Counted from the stretch's first letter, positions 16,961-25,035 are shown. The stretch is DNA of 64,000 nt from Hymenobacter cyanobacteriorum (GCF_022631375.1 NZ_JALBGC010000004.1:787975-851974), one strand, 5' to 3'. Numbers and translations are program-made. The notes: generated from the letters alone by a model not told the origin.

Positions 16961-17401
16961 TTAAGGCGCGGGCTGGGGCTTGGGCGCAATGTCGACCACC
17001 GCCATGGTAATGCGGCTGATGCAGACCAGCGCGCCGCTTTCCTCGTGCGTGATGCGGATTTCCCATACCTGCGTGCTGCGACCGATATGCACCGGCGTGG
17101 CCCGGCCCGTCACCCAGCCATCGCGCACGCCCTTGAGGTGGTTGGCGTTGATTTCGAGGCCCACGGCGGCTTGCCTGGTGCGGTCGGGCAGGCGCAGGCT
17201 GGCGGCGATGCTGCCCAACGTTTCGGCAAAGGCTACCGACGCGCCGCCGTGCAGCAGGCCCATGGGCTGGTGCGTGCGGCCATCGACGGGCATGCGGCCC
17301 TCGATGTACTCGTCGTTCACGGCCGTGATTTCCATGCCGAGGGCATCGGCCAGGGTGGGGCGCGAGGCCGTCCAGCGTTTCACTTGTTCCAGCGGGGTCA
17401 T
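16961..17401 (-). CDS. Hotdog-fold thioesterase, MenI-like
   Basis: 146 residues. PaaI/YdiI hotdog family: MPVDGRTHQPMGLLHGGASVAFAETLGS contains the catalytic glutamate (in AFAE) and the HGG loop; VGLEINANHLKGVRDGWVTGRA and GRSTQVWEIRI complete the fold. E. coli YdiI (MenI) with the same MGLLHGGASV motif hydrolyses DHNA-CoA. First gene of a minus-strand unit with menF, so DHNA-CoA thioesterase for menaquinone synthesis is likely. Substrate has not been shown. Confidence 0.8.
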   Translation of the reverse strand: MTPLEQVKRWTASRPTLADALGMEITAVNDEYIEGRMPVDGRTHQPMGLLHGGASVAFAETLGSIAASLRLPDRTRQAAVGLEINANHLKGVRDGWVTGRATPVHIGRSTQVWEIRITHEESGALVCISRITMAVVDIAPKPQPAP

Positions 17402-17403
17402 GC

Positions 17404-17514
17404 GGTGGTTGTCAGTTGGTAGTTGTCAGTTGTCGGTTCGCAAAAAGCGGCTTGGTGGCTGACAAGGTTGAGCTAACAACTGACAACTACTAACCGACAA
17501 CTAGCAACCACCAA
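17404..17514. repeat. Intergenic palindromic element, family D
   Basis: GTGGTTGTCAGTTGGTAGTT... mirrors ...CTAGCAACCACCAAC with arms of GTTGTCAGTTG-type repeats. Located between divergent genes; other copies at 20135, 33191, 46968. Confidence 0.8.
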
Positions 17515-17588
17515 CGAACAACTAAAAATCAAAACCCGTACTTTGACATATTGTTGACGTACGGATACGCAAAACTACTCGCCCCGTC

Positions 17589-18209
17589 ATGCCCCGGACC
17601 ATCTTTCTCCTGCGCCACGGCCAGACCGACTTCAACGTGCGCGGCATCGTGCAGGGCAGCGGCGTCGATTCGAGCCTGAACGACACCGGCCGGCAGCAGG
17701 CGGCCCGGTTTTTTGCCGCCTACGGCCACGTGCCGTTCGATAAGGTGTACACCTCCACGCTGCGCCGCACCCACGAGTCGGTGCAGCAGTTCCTCGACCT
17801 GGGCCTGCCCCACGAAGCCCACGCCGGCCTCAACGAAATCAGCTGGGGCATGCGCGAGGGCACGCGCATCACGATGGAAGAGGACGAGGAATACCGCCGC
17901 GTGCTGGCCAGCTGGAACGCCGGCGACACCCACGCCCGCCTGCTCGGCGGCGAAAGCCCCGAGGAAGTGGCCGCCCGCCAGCGCCCCTTCATCGAGCTGC
18001 TACGCGCCCGCGACGACGAGCGCACCATACTGGTCTGCCTGCACGGCCGGGCCCTGCGCGTGCTGCTCTGCCAACTGCTCAACTACCCGCTCAGCTGCAT
18101 GGAAGGCTTCGAGCACAGCAACTTATGCCTGTATAAGATGGAGTATACCGGCAGCGTGTTCACGGTAAAGAATTTCCTGGACGTGTCGCATTTGCAGGTG
18201 GCCGGCTGA
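17589..18209 (+). CDS. Histidine phosphatase (phosphoglycerate mutase family)
   Basis: 206 residues. The N-terminal LLRHGQTDFNVRGIVQGSG holds the RHG catalytic motif; residues YTSTLRRTHESV and the second catalytic histidine in ILVCLHGRALRVLLCQLL are in place, and the acid/base Glu is in LNEISWG. Cofactor-dependent phosphoglycerate mutases, alpha-ribazole phosphatases and fructose-bisphosphatase-like proteins share this fold, so the substrate is not determined. It stands alone, bounded by palindromic elements. Confidence 0.85.
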   Translation: MPRTIFLLRHGQTDFNVRGIVQGSGVDSSLNDTGRQQAARFFAAYGHVPFDKVYTSTLRRTHESVQQFLDLGLPHEAHAGLNEISWGMREGTRITMEEDEEYRRVLASWNAGDTHARLLGGESPEEVAARQRPFIELLRARDDERTILVCLHGRALRVLLCQLLNYPLSCMEGFEHSNLCLYKMEYTGSVFTVKNFLDVSHLQVAG

Positions 18210-18302
18210 GCGCAAGGTCTCGCAAGGTGAAAAGAGGTTTCGCAAGGTTTGCCTGGATTTTAAACCTTGCGAAACTTCTTTTCACCTTGCGAGACCTTGC
18301 GC
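18210..18302. repeat. Intergenic palindromic element, family G
   Basis: Two 41-nt arms (18210-18250 and 18262-18302), made of GCAAGGTCTC/GCAAGGTG/GCAAGGTTT units, pair with a single mismatch. The left arm begins immediately after the phosphatase TGA. Confidence 0.9.
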
Positions 18303-18305
18303 TGA

Positions 18306-18336
18306 TTGTCTCCCCAAACTTTTCGGGCTAATTTTG
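18306..18336 (+). promoter_or_regulatory. Promoter of the dihydrolipoamide acetyltransferase gene
   Basis: TTG at 18306-18308 and TAATTTTG at 18329-18336 with 20-nt spacing match the Bacteroidota consensus exactly. The ATG follows 29 nt after the -7 element. Confidence 0.7.
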
Positions 18337-18365
18337 GCCTCCTCAATCCAAGACGCGACAATCCG

Positions 18366-20129
18366 ATGGCCGAAATCATAAAAATGCCCAAAATGAGCGA
18401 CACGATGACCGAAGGGACCATCGCGGCCTGGCTCAAGAAAGTGGGCGATAAAGTTAAATCCGGCGATATTCTAGCCGAAGTGGAAACCGATAAGGCCACC
18501 ATGGAGCTGGAGAATTACGAAGACGGCACCCTGCTCTACATAGGGCCGAAAGAGAAAGACTCCGTGCCGGTTGATGGCATTCTGGCCATCGTGGGCAAGG
18601 AAGGCGAAGACATTTCGGGCCTGCTGAACGGCCAGAGCGGCGGCGCAGCCCCGGCCCCGGCCGAAGCACCGGCTCCGGCCGCTGCACCAGCGCCCGCCCC
18701 GGCCCCCGCCGCGCCAGCAGCCGAAGCTCCGAAAGCTGCTCCGGCTCCCGCGCCCGCTGCGGCCCCGGCTCCCGCCGCCCCGGCCGCGCCTGCCAACGGC
18801 AAAAAAGCCACCGTGGTGCGCATGCCCAAAATGAGCGACACGATGACCGAAGGCACCATTGCCGCCTGGCTGAAAAACGTGGGCGATAAAGTGAAATCGG
18901 GTGATATCCTGGCCGAAGTGGAAACCGACAAGGCCACCATGGAGCTCGAAAACTACGAAGATGGCACGCTGCTTTATACCGGCCCAAAAGCCGGCGAAGC
19001 CGTGGCCGTGGATGGCATTCTGGCCATCATCGGCGAAGAAGGAGCCGATATTCAGGCCCTGCTCGGCGGTGGTTCGGCTCCCGCTGCTCCGGCTCCGGCC
19101 GACGCTGCTCCCGCCGCTGAAGCTCCTGCTCCTGCTCCGGCCCCGGCCGCAACCGAAGCGTCGGCTGCAGCGCCGGCACCGGCCAACAACGGCCGTATTC
19201 TGGCCTCGCCGCTCGCCAAGAGTATTGCCAAGGACAAAGGCATTAACCTGGCCCAGGTAGTGGGCAGCGGCGACAACGGCCGCATCGTGCAGCGCGATGT
19301 GGAGAACTTCCAGCCCGGTGCGGCGGCTCCGGCCGCGACACCTGCTGCCGCGCCGGCTTCGCAGGCTGCTCCGGCACCGGCTGCCGCACCGCAAGCTGCC
19401 GCTCCGGCTCCGCAGGCTGCTCCCGCCGCCAGCGCCCCGGCTTCGACCGACACGTATACCGACACGCCCGTGTCGCAGATGCGCAAGGTGATTGCCAAGC
19501 GCCTGTCGGAAAGCCTGTTCACGGCCCCGCATTTCTATCTCACGATGGAAATCAACATGGACAAGGCCATGGAAGCCCGCGTGAAGCTCAACGAGCTGTC
19601 GCCGGTGAAGCTGAGCTTCAACGACCTCGTGCTGAAATCGGCCGCCATTGCGCTGCGCTCGCACCCGGCCGTGAATTCCTCGTGGCTCGGCGATAAAATC
19701 CGTCAGAACAAGGTCATCAACATCGGCGTGGCCGTGGCCGTGGATGAGGGCCTGCTGGTGCCCGTGATTCGCAACGCCGACCAGAAGGGCCTCGCCACCA
19801 TCGCCAACGAGGTGAAGGAACTGGCGGGCAAAGCCAAATCCAAGAAGCTGCAGCCGGCCGAGTGGGAGGGCAGTACCTTCACCATCTCGAACCTGGGCAT
19901 GTTCGGCATCGACGAATTCACTGCCATCATCAACCCGCCCGATGCCTGCATCTTGGCCGTGGGCGGCATCAAGCAAACCGCCATTGTGAAAGATGGCGCG
20001 CTGGCCATCGGCAACATCATGAAGGTGACGCTGAGCTGCGACCACCGCGTGGTGGACGGCGCTACCGGCGCGGCCTTCCTGCAAACGCTGAAAAGCCTGC
20101 TGGAAGACCCTATGCGCTTGATGATTTGA
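18366..20129 (+). CDS. pdhC: Pyruvate dehydrogenase E2, dihydrolipoamide acetyltransferase
   Basis: 587 residues from ATG 18366. Two nearly identical lipoyl domains (about 1-76 and 155-232; each starts with MPKMSDTMTEGTIAAWLK and has the lipoylated lysine in ETDKATME, Lys43 in the first), joined by long Ala/Pro linkers. A peripheral-subunit-binding domain follows (RILASPLAKSIAKDKGINL, NGRIVQRDVENF), then another Ala/Pro linker and the catalytic acyltransferase domain (about 380-587) ending with the active-site motif SCDHRVVDGATGAAFLQ. Transfers acetyl groups to CoA in the pyruvate dehydrogenase complex. E1 and E3 genes are not in the window. It has its own promoter. Confidence 0.93.
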   Translation: MAEIIKMPKMSDTMTEGTIAAWLKKVGDKVKSGDILAEVETDKATMELENYEDGTLLYIGPKEKDSVPVDGILAIVGKEGEDISGLLNGQSGGAAPAPAEAPAPAAAPAPAPAPAAPAAEAPKAAPAPAPAAAPAPAAPAAPANGKKATVVRMPKMSDTMTEGTIAAWLKNVGDKVKSGDILAEVETDKATMELENYEDGTLLYTGPKAGEAVAVDGILAIIGEEGADIQALLGGGSAPAAPAPADAAPAAEAPAPAPAPAATEASAAAPAPANNGRILASPLAKSIAKDKGINLAQVVGSGDNGRIVQRDVENFQPGAAAPAATPAAAPASQAAPAPAAAPQAAAPAPQAAPAASAPASTDTYTDTPVSQMRKVIAKRLSESLFTAPHFYLTMEINMDKAMEARVKLNELSPVKLSFNDLVLKSAAIALRSHPAVNSSWLGDKIRQNKVINIGVAVAVDEGLLVPVIRNADQKGLATIANEVKELAGKAKSKKLQPAEWEGSTFTISNLGMFGIDEFTAIINPPDACILAVGGIKQTAIVKDGALAIGNIMKVTLSCDHRVVDGATGAAFLQTLKSLLEDPMRLMI

Positions 20130-20134
20130 TTTTT

Positions 20135-20237
20135 TTAGTTGTCAGTTGCTAGTTGTCAGTTGTCAGGTCATCGTAAGCTGGCCCGGCAACTGACTTCTGC
20201 TTTTACTAACAACCGACAACGAGCAACTGACAACTAA
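20135..20237. repeat. Intergenic palindromic element, family D
   Basis: TTAGTTGTCAGTTGCTAGTT.. pairs with ..CGAGCAACTGACAACTAA. It occupies the whole gap between pdhC and hslV, ending 4 nt before the hslV ATG. Confidence 0.85.
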
Positions 20238-20241
20238 TCCA

Positions 20242-20781
20242 ATGACCAGAATCCGCTCTACTACCGTGCTCGGCATCCGGCACAACGGCGAAATCGCCGT
20301 TGGGGCCGACGGGCAGGCCACCATGGACAAACATGTGGCCAAAAACAACGTGCGTAAAATCCGCAAGCTGCTCGAGGGCAAAGTCGTGACCGGTTTTGCC
20401 GGCTCCACGGCCGATGCCTTCATGCTGCTCGACCGCTTCGAGGAGAAGCTCACCAGCTACGGCGGCAACCTCAAGCGCGCCGCCATCGAGCTGGCCAAGG
20501 ACTGGCGCAAAGACCAGTACCTGCGCAAGCTCGAAGCCATGATGGTGGTGGCCGATAAGGATGAGCTGCTTATCCTCAGCGGCACCGGCGACGTGCTGGA
20601 GCCTGATTCTGACGTGGCTGCCATTGGCTCGGGCGCGATGTACGCCCAGGCCGCCGCGCTGGCCCTAAAGAAGCACGCGCCGCACCTCACCGCCCGCCAG
20701 ATGGTGGAAGAAGGCCTGCACATCGCGGCCGATATCTGCATTTATACCAATCATAATCTGATGATTGAGCAGCCTTCTTAG
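20242..20781 (+). CDS. hslV: ATP-dependent protease peptidase subunit HslV
   Basis: 179 residues. STTVLGIRHNGEIAVGADGQAT gives the proteasome-beta N-terminus: after removal of MTRIRS, Thr7 would be the nucleophile. GFAGSTADAFMLLDRFEEKL and LLILSGTGDVLEP, IGSGAMYAQAAALAL agree over the full length. HslV works as a dodecamer with the ATPase HslU. No hslU gene is in this window; the only Clp/Hsp100 ATPase gene here is clpX. Confidence 0.95.
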   Translation: MTRIRSTTVLGIRHNGEIAVGADGQATMDKHVAKNNVRKIRKLLEGKVVTGFAGSTADAFMLLDRFEEKLTSYGGNLKRAAIELAKDWRKDQYLRKLEAMMVVADKDELLILSGTGDVLEPDSDVAAIGSGAMYAQAAALALKKHAPHLTARQMVEEGLHIAADICIYTNHNLMIEQPS

Positions 20782-20782
20782 A

Positions 20783-20891
20783 AAGCTGTTAGCTACTAGC
20801 TGTTGGCTATTAGCTTTTCTGTTGCGTAAGCAAACCGTATCAATCTATTCTGACAAAAAGCTAACAGCCAACAGCTAGTAGCTAACAGCTT
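20783..20891. repeat. Intergenic palindromic element, family F
   Basis: AAGCTGTTAGCTACTAGCTG..TTGGCTATTAGCTTTT pairs with AAAAAGCTAACAGCC..AACAGCTAGTAGCTAACAGCTT. It starts right after the hslV stop and ends 9 nt before the next ATG. Confidence 0.85.
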
Positions 20892-20899
20892 AAAAACCC

Positions 20900-21871
20900 A
20901 TGCAAATCACCGATTTCCTCCGCCACCATTACCGCCACTTCAACGCGGCCGCCCTCATCGACGCCGCCGACGGCTACAACAAGCACCTCGCCGAGGGTGG
21001 TAAAATGATGATTACCCTGGCCGGGGCCATGAGCACCGCCGAAATGGGGATTCAGCTGGCCGAGCTTATTCGCCAGGACAAAGTGCAGATTATCAGCTGC
21101 ACCGGTGCCAACCTGGAAGAGGATATCTTCAACCTGGTGGCCCACGACTTCTACGAGCGGGTGCCGAACTACCGCGACCTCACGCCCGCCGACGAGCAGG
21201 CCCTGCTGGAGCGCCACATGAACCGCGTGACCGATACCTGCATTCCAGAGGAGGAAGCCATGCGCCGCCTTGAGCACTCGGTGCTGAAGTTCTGGGAGAA
21301 GGCCGACCAGGCCGGCGAGCAGTACTTCCCGCATGAGTTTTTCTACCAGATTCTGAAGTCGGGCGAGCTGGAGCAGTACTACCAGATTGACCCCAAGCAC
21401 AGCTGGATGCTGGCCGCGGCCGAGAAAAACCTGCCCATCATCTGCCCCGGCTGGGAAGACTCCACGCTCGGCAACATCTTCGCCGGCCACGTAATTTCGG
21501 GCGACATCAAGAACGTGCACACCGTGCGCACGGGCATTGAGTATATGATTTTCCTGGCCGACTGGTACACCCAGCAGGCCACCGAGGAAAGCAAAGTGGG
21601 TTTCTTCCAGATTGGCGGCGGCATTGCCGGCGACTTCCCCATCTGCGTGGTGCCCATGCTGCACCAGGACCTGGGCCGCACCAGCGTGCCGCTGTGGGGC
21701 TACTTCTGCCAGATTTCGGACTCGACGACCAGCTACGGCAGCTACTCGGGCGCCGTGCCGAACGAGAAAATCACCTGGGGCAAGCTGGGCCAGGACACGC
21801 CCAAGTACATCATCGAATCGGACGCCACCATCGTGGCCCCGCTGATTTTTGCGATTGTGCTGGGGCAGTAA
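20900..21871 (+). CDS. Deoxyhypusine synthase-like protein
   Basis: 323 residues, length normal for the family. Motifs MITLAGAMSTAEMGIQLAEL, ISCTGANLEEDIFNLVAHD, DSTLGNIFAGHVISGD and FFQIGGGIAGDFPICV match the NAD/spermidine-binding fold of deoxyhypusine synthase, and the catalytic lysine region is kept as NEKITWGKL (eukaryotic WGK). Bacteria do not have eIF5A, so the real reaction may be a spermidine-dependent aminobutyl transfer to another acceptor, e.g. homospermidine formation; this is inference. Followed by a strong terminator, so hslV and this gene may end one unit. Confidence 0.85.
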   Translation: MQITDFLRHHYRHFNAAALIDAADGYNKHLAEGGKMMITLAGAMSTAEMGIQLAELIRQDKVQIISCTGANLEEDIFNLVAHDFYERVPNYRDLTPADEQALLERHMNRVTDTCIPEEEAMRRLEHSVLKFWEKADQAGEQYFPHEFFYQILKSGELEQYYQIDPKHSWMLAAAEKNLPIICPGWEDSTLGNIFAGHVISGDIKNVHTVRTGIEYMIFLADWYTQQATEESKVGFFQIGGGIAGDFPICVVPMLHQDLGRTSVPLWGYFCQISDSTTSYGSYSGAVPNEKITWGKLGQDTPKYIIESDATIVAPLIFAIVLGQ

Positions 21872-21893
21872 TCGCCTGCTAATTGTTTCATTG

Positions 21894-21930
21894 AAAAGCC
21901 CCGGCTGCTGAAGAAGTGGCCGGGGCTTTT
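21894..21930 (+). terminator. Rho-independent terminator after the DHS-like gene
   Basis: AAAAGCCCCGGC and GCCGGGGCTTTT are perfect arms around a 13-nt loop; works on both strands. Confidence 0.85.
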
Positions 21931-21972
21931 GTTGTTAATATCGCCCCCTGTGGCAAACGGTTTAACCAGCTA

Positions 21973-22476
21973 TCAGGCTGACGCAGGGCCTTCTTCGAAA
22001 AACTGGTCTGTCGGTATCAGGCCATGCAGAAAATGCTCGAAGCTGCTGGCTATCTCTACCTCTTCCCCCATTTCGGTGTCGAGCCAGAGAACCGTGGGTT
22101 CAGGGCTGGCCCGGTAGTCCAGGCTGATAAACCAGTGCCCATCTCCGGAAAGTAAAACCTGCTTTTCGGGAATGCCCCATTCATCTTGCAGGTAAGCGGA
22201 ATCCATCAGACTGAGGCCGGTAGGACCTTTTTGCAGGGTGATGCCGAATAATTCTTCCAGGGGTACGCATCCTTCGGCCCAGCTATTGGGTTTGTCGGTG
22301 GGAAAGACGAACCCGGCGGTGTAGCCGCCGTTTTGTATTTGCAGCAGCTCAATCAGCAGTTGCGGCAGCCGGACACCCAGTCTCTTTTCGGCTTCCTGCA
22401 CTACTTCCGGCGTAACGACTATCGGCGCGGAAACGTGACCGAAAGGCGCTGCCCAAAACTCAGTTATTGCGAACAT
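21973..22476 (-). CDS. SMI1/KNR4 (SUKH) family protein
   Basis: 167 residues. The N-terminal helix VVQEAEKRLGVRLPQLLIELLQIQNGG is the SUKH signature, followed by WAEGCVPLEELFGI, and GDGHWFISLDYR and PTVLWLDTEMGEEVEIASSFEHFLHGL at the C-terminus. SUKH proteins often are immunity proteins of polymorphic toxins, but many stand alone. No toxin gene lies beside it, so an orphan immunity or cell-regulatory role is equally possible. Confidence 0.85.
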   Translation of the reverse strand: MFAITEFWAAPFGHVSAPIVVTPEVVQEAEKRLGVRLPQLLIELLQIQNGGYTAGFVFPTDKPNSWAEGCVPLEELFGITLQKGPTGLSLMDSAYLQDEWGIPEKQVLLSGDGHWFISLDYRASPEPTVLWLDTEMGEEVEIASSFEHFLHGLIPTDQFFEEGPASA

Positions 22477-22567
22477 ATTTAGTTGACTGTGTTGCTAGAA
22501 ATTAACTAGGCAATTGAAAAGCCTGTTTCCCATATCGAAAGGTAGCAAACCGCCAATCTTATTTTCC

Positions 22568-22996
22568 ATGCCCATGCCCATCCCCAAAAAGCTCCTGGCC
22601 CGGCAGCACGAAATCACTGCCGATTTCCGGCGCGAAGTAGACCGGCATTTGGCCGATATTGTGGCTGGGCGCGCCACCGAGATGTTCGAAGTGCGCGACC
22701 TGGCCGGCGTGCTCTGCATTCATCCCACGCACCTGAGCAACACCATTAAGCTGGCCACGGGGCATCCGCCGTGCTATTTTTTCGAGGCGCGGCTGATGGA
22801 AATTTCGCGGGAGCTGCTGCACGACCCGCGCCGCTCGGTGGCCGACATTGCCGCCAACCTCACCTACGACCCTTCTAATTTTACCAAGTTTTTCAAGCGC
22901 TTCCAGGGCTGCACGCCCAAGCAGTACCGCGAGCAGGTGTGGGCCGCCCAGCGCGCCGCGTTGATGGAAGCAAATGCGGAAACTGTCACCATATAA
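22568..22996 (+). CDS. AraC-type DNA-binding protein, HTH domain only
   Basis: 142 residues from ATG 22568; the in-frame TTG at 22514 would add 18 residues without family similarity. Residues about 40-130 are the double helix-turn-helix: FEVRDLAGVLCIHPTHLSNTIK, FFEARLMEISRELLHDPRRSVADIAANLTYDPSNFTKFFKRFQGCTPKQYR, the last being the AraC signature. No ligand-binding domain is present. The SDR gene follows 76 nt downstream and may be its target or operon partner. Confidence 0.85.
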   Translation: MPMPIPKKLLARQHEITADFRREVDRHLADIVAGRATEMFEVRDLAGVLCIHPTHLSNTIKLATGHPPCYFFEARLMEISRELLHDPRRSVADIAANLTYDPSNFTKFFKRFQGCTPKQYREQVWAAQRAALMEANAETVTI

Positions 22997-23072
22997 ACGG
23001 AACTACTCACCATGAACCCGGCGGCCGGGGGCCGGACCTTTGCCTCATCATTCACCCCAACTACTTGCACTG

Positions 23073-23834
23073 ATGAGCACCCCTAAAATCGCCCTCGTAA
23101 CCGGCGGCAGCCGCGGCCTGGGCAAAAATATGGCCCTGAGCCTGGCCCATAAAGGCATCGACGTTATCCTGACCTACCATAGCCAGCAGGCCGATGCCGC
23201 CACCGTGGTAGCCGAAATCATGGCCTTGGGCCGCAAAGCCGTGGCCCTGCAGCTCGATGCCGCCAACGTGGCCAGCTTCACGAACTTTTACGCCCAGGTA
23301 ACGGCTGCCCTCACGGATACCTTCGGCACCGACAAGTTTGATTTCCTGGTGAATAATGCCGGCACGGCCCTCTACGCCATGTTTGCCGACACCACCGAGG
23401 CGCAGTTCGACGATATGGTGAACATTCACCTCAAAGGGCCCTTCTTCCTCACGCAGCAGGCGCTGCCGCTGCTGCGCGACGGCGGGCGCATCATCAACAT
23501 CTCGTCGGGACTGGCCCGGTTCTCCAACCCCGGCTCGTCGGCCTACGCCAGCATGAAAGGCGCGATTGAGGTGCTGACGCGCTACCAGGCCAAGGAATTG
23601 GGCGCGCGCGGCATTGCGGTGAATACGGTGGCCCCGGGCGCAATTGAAACCGACTTCGGCGGCGGCCACGTGCGCGACAACAAGCAGGTGAACGACTTCC
23701 TGGCCGCCCAAACGGCCCTGGGCCGCGTGGGCCAGCCGGAGGACATTGGCGGCGTGGTGGCCTTCCTCTGCACCGACGAAGCCCGCTGGGTGAATGCCCA
23801 GCGCCTGGAAGCCTCGGGCGGCATGTTCATTTAA
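23073..23834 (+). CDS. Short-chain dehydrogenase/reductase
   Basis: 253 residues from ATG 23073. Rossmann motif VTGGSRGLGKNM (TGxxxGxG), NNAG in FLVNNAGTALYA, catalytic Ser in INISSGLARF, YxxxK as YASMKGA and the PG motif VAPGAIETDFGG. Classical NADP-type SDR of unknown substrate. Preceded by a -7-like GACCTTTG near 23034. Follows the AraC-type regulator gene. Confidence 0.88.
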   Translation: MSTPKIALVTGGSRGLGKNMALSLAHKGIDVILTYHSQQADAATVVAEIMALGRKAVALQLDAANVASFTNFYAQVTAALTDTFGTDKFDFLVNNAGTALYAMFADTTEAQFDDMVNIHLKGPFFLTQQALPLLRDGGRIINISSGLARFSNPGSSAYASMKGAIEVLTRYQAKELGARGIAVNTVAPGAIETDFGGGHVRDNKQVNDFLAAQTALGRVGQPEDIGGVVAFLCTDEARWVNAQRLEASGGMFI

Positions 23835-23848
23835 GCAGCAAAGCAAAT

Positions 23849-23885
23849 AAAAAAGCCTTCCCGCGACGTCGCAGGAAGGCTTTTT
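23849..23885. terminator. Bidirectional terminator
   Basis: AAAAAAGCCTTCC and GGAAGGCTTTTT arms; placed between the convergent SDR gene and the small gene at 23910-24083. Confidence 0.85.
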
Positions 23886-23909
23886 AATTTCTGGTTTAGA
23901 GAGCAGCCA

Positions 23910-24083
23910 TTATTTGCCCGCTGGCCGGCTCTGCCGGTACGAATCGACCTGCTGGCGCAGCACGGCGAGCAGGCCACCGTAGCGCTGGCGTGCTTCCTGG
24001 GTGCCTTCGAGGCGCTGCAGGCGGGCGTTGATGAGCTCCGAGAAGTCTTCAACGGAATAAGTACGTTTCGGCGCGGTGGTCAC
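23910..24083 (-). CDS. Small amphipathic protein, GTG start
   Basis: Minus-strand reading from GTG 24083 to the TAA at 23910-23912 gives 57 residues: VTTAPKRTYSVEDFSELINA, then RLQRLEGTQEARQRYGGLLA, then VLRQQVDSYRQSRPAGK. It is rich in charged helix formers with leucine spacing, probably one or two amphipathic helices. Codon third positions are G/C-rich and it is followed by a strong terminator, both favouring a real gene. No family recognised. The overlapping longer plus/minus readings are low-complexity Ser/Arg. Confidence 0.55.
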   Translation of the reverse strand: MTTAPKRTYSVEDFSELINARLQRLEGTQEARQRYGGLLAVLRQQVDSYRQSRPAGK

Positions 24084-24163
24084 GGGCGGAACAATAAGAG
24101 GACGGGCGACATCGCCAGCAGCTACGGTACATACGTAGCTGCCTCAAACTTAGGACTGAAAAA

Positions 24164-24622
24164 CTAGAAATGGAATAGCGGCCGCGCCGGGTTCCAGATG
24201 CCCCACGGAATCATCAGCAGCACGAGCACCAGGGCGATGCCGAAGTAGAGCAGCGCCTTGCGGTGCTTCTGGGTGCTGTCGGCGGTTTTTTTGACGGCAA
24301 TGCGGCCCACCTGCGCCACAATGGCCGCCAGAATCATCACCACGACGTGTTCCATGCCGAAGAAGCGGGTGGTGGGGTCTTTCATGGCGCCGGCCTGCTT
24401 CATGGCGTTCAGGCCGTAGGGGCTGAGGCCGAAGTACAGGCCGAATCCGATGAGGACCTGCAGCCACATGAAGCCCGAGAAAGCGGCGCTCATGCCGTTG
24501 TCGGCGCTCACGAACGGGCGGCGGCCATTATAGCCCACGAAGGCTCGGTACACGGCGATGAGGCCGAAGATGACCACGAACCAGCGGGACCAGGAGTGTA
24601 GCAGGAGAAGCGTTTGGTACAT
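24164..24622 (-). CDS. Four-helix membrane protein, unknown
   Basis: 152 residues. MYQTLLLLHSWSRWFVVIFGLIAVYRA, FSGFMWLQVLIGFGLYFGLS, FFGMEHVVVMILAAIVAQVGR and KHRKALLYFGIALVLVLLMIPWGIW are four membrane helices. Histidines at helix positions (LLHSW, MEHVV, KHRK) recall haem-binding or copper-binding membrane proteins and such proteins occur widely in Bacteroidota, but I cannot name the family. Next to a palindromic element and a second small membrane-protein gene on the same strand. Confidence 0.7.
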   Translation of the reverse strand: MYQTLLLLHSWSRWFVVIFGLIAVYRAFVGYNGRRPFVSADNGMSAAFSGFMWLQVLIGFGLYFGLSPYGLNAMKQAGAMKDPTTRFFGMEHVVVMILAAIVAQVGRIAVKKTADSTQKHRKALLYFGIALVLVLLMIPWGIWNPARPLFHF

Positions 24623-24684
24623 AAAAAGGGGAAGAGGTGAGGGGGTTGGAATTGGGTGTAGGTAGACAGTTGGTTAAACCAGAA

Positions 24685-24783
24685 CGTCATGCAGAGCGCA
24701 GCGAAGCATCTCGCTCATGGCAGTAATTCAATCTTTTTAGTTAGTGGTGGCACGCAAGATGCTTCGCTGCGCTCTGCATGACG
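24685..24783. repeat. Intergenic palindromic element, family A
   Basis: CGTCATGCAGAGCGCAGCGA and AGCATCT pair with AGATGCT and TCGCTGCGCTCTGCATGACG; the loop has TAATTCAATC and TTAGTGGTGG, words also found in other family-A loops. Confidence 0.9.
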
Positions 24784-24801
24784 TGCTATCAGGAAAAGAT
24801 T

Positions 24802-25008
24802 TCATGCCATAACCACCGATGGCGTGGCGCTGAGCCGCTTTTTATCGCGGTGCACCACGAACATAATGACGAACAGCGACACGTAGGGCAGGCCGCAGCC
24901 AATGCCAAACCAACGCCAGAACGAGCGGCCGTGGTTATAGGCCATAAACGCCGTCATGAGCGGCATGAAAAACAGCGGGGTCAGGATAACAATAAGGGCT
25001 TCGAGCAT
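24802..25008 (-). CDS. Small two-helix membrane protein
   Basis: 68 residues from ATG 25008 (MLEALIVILTPLFFMPLMTA). Two hydrophobic helices with a charged, aromatic loop between (YNHGRSFWRWFGIG) and a basic tail (HRDKKRL). A TACCTTTG element 28 nt upstream on the same strand supports that it is expressed. Unknown function. Confidence 0.6.
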   Translation of the reverse strand: MLEALIVILTPLFFMPLMTAFMAYNHGRSFWRWFGIGCGLPYVSLFVIMFVVHRDKKRLSATPSVVMA

Positions 25009-25035
25009 TGCGATAGCAGCAGGATAATACTGCCG

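Noticed and set aside
18471..20084. Minus-strand reading opposite pdhC
   Set aside because: Gly/Arg/Ser low complexity created by the Ala/Pro linkers of E2.
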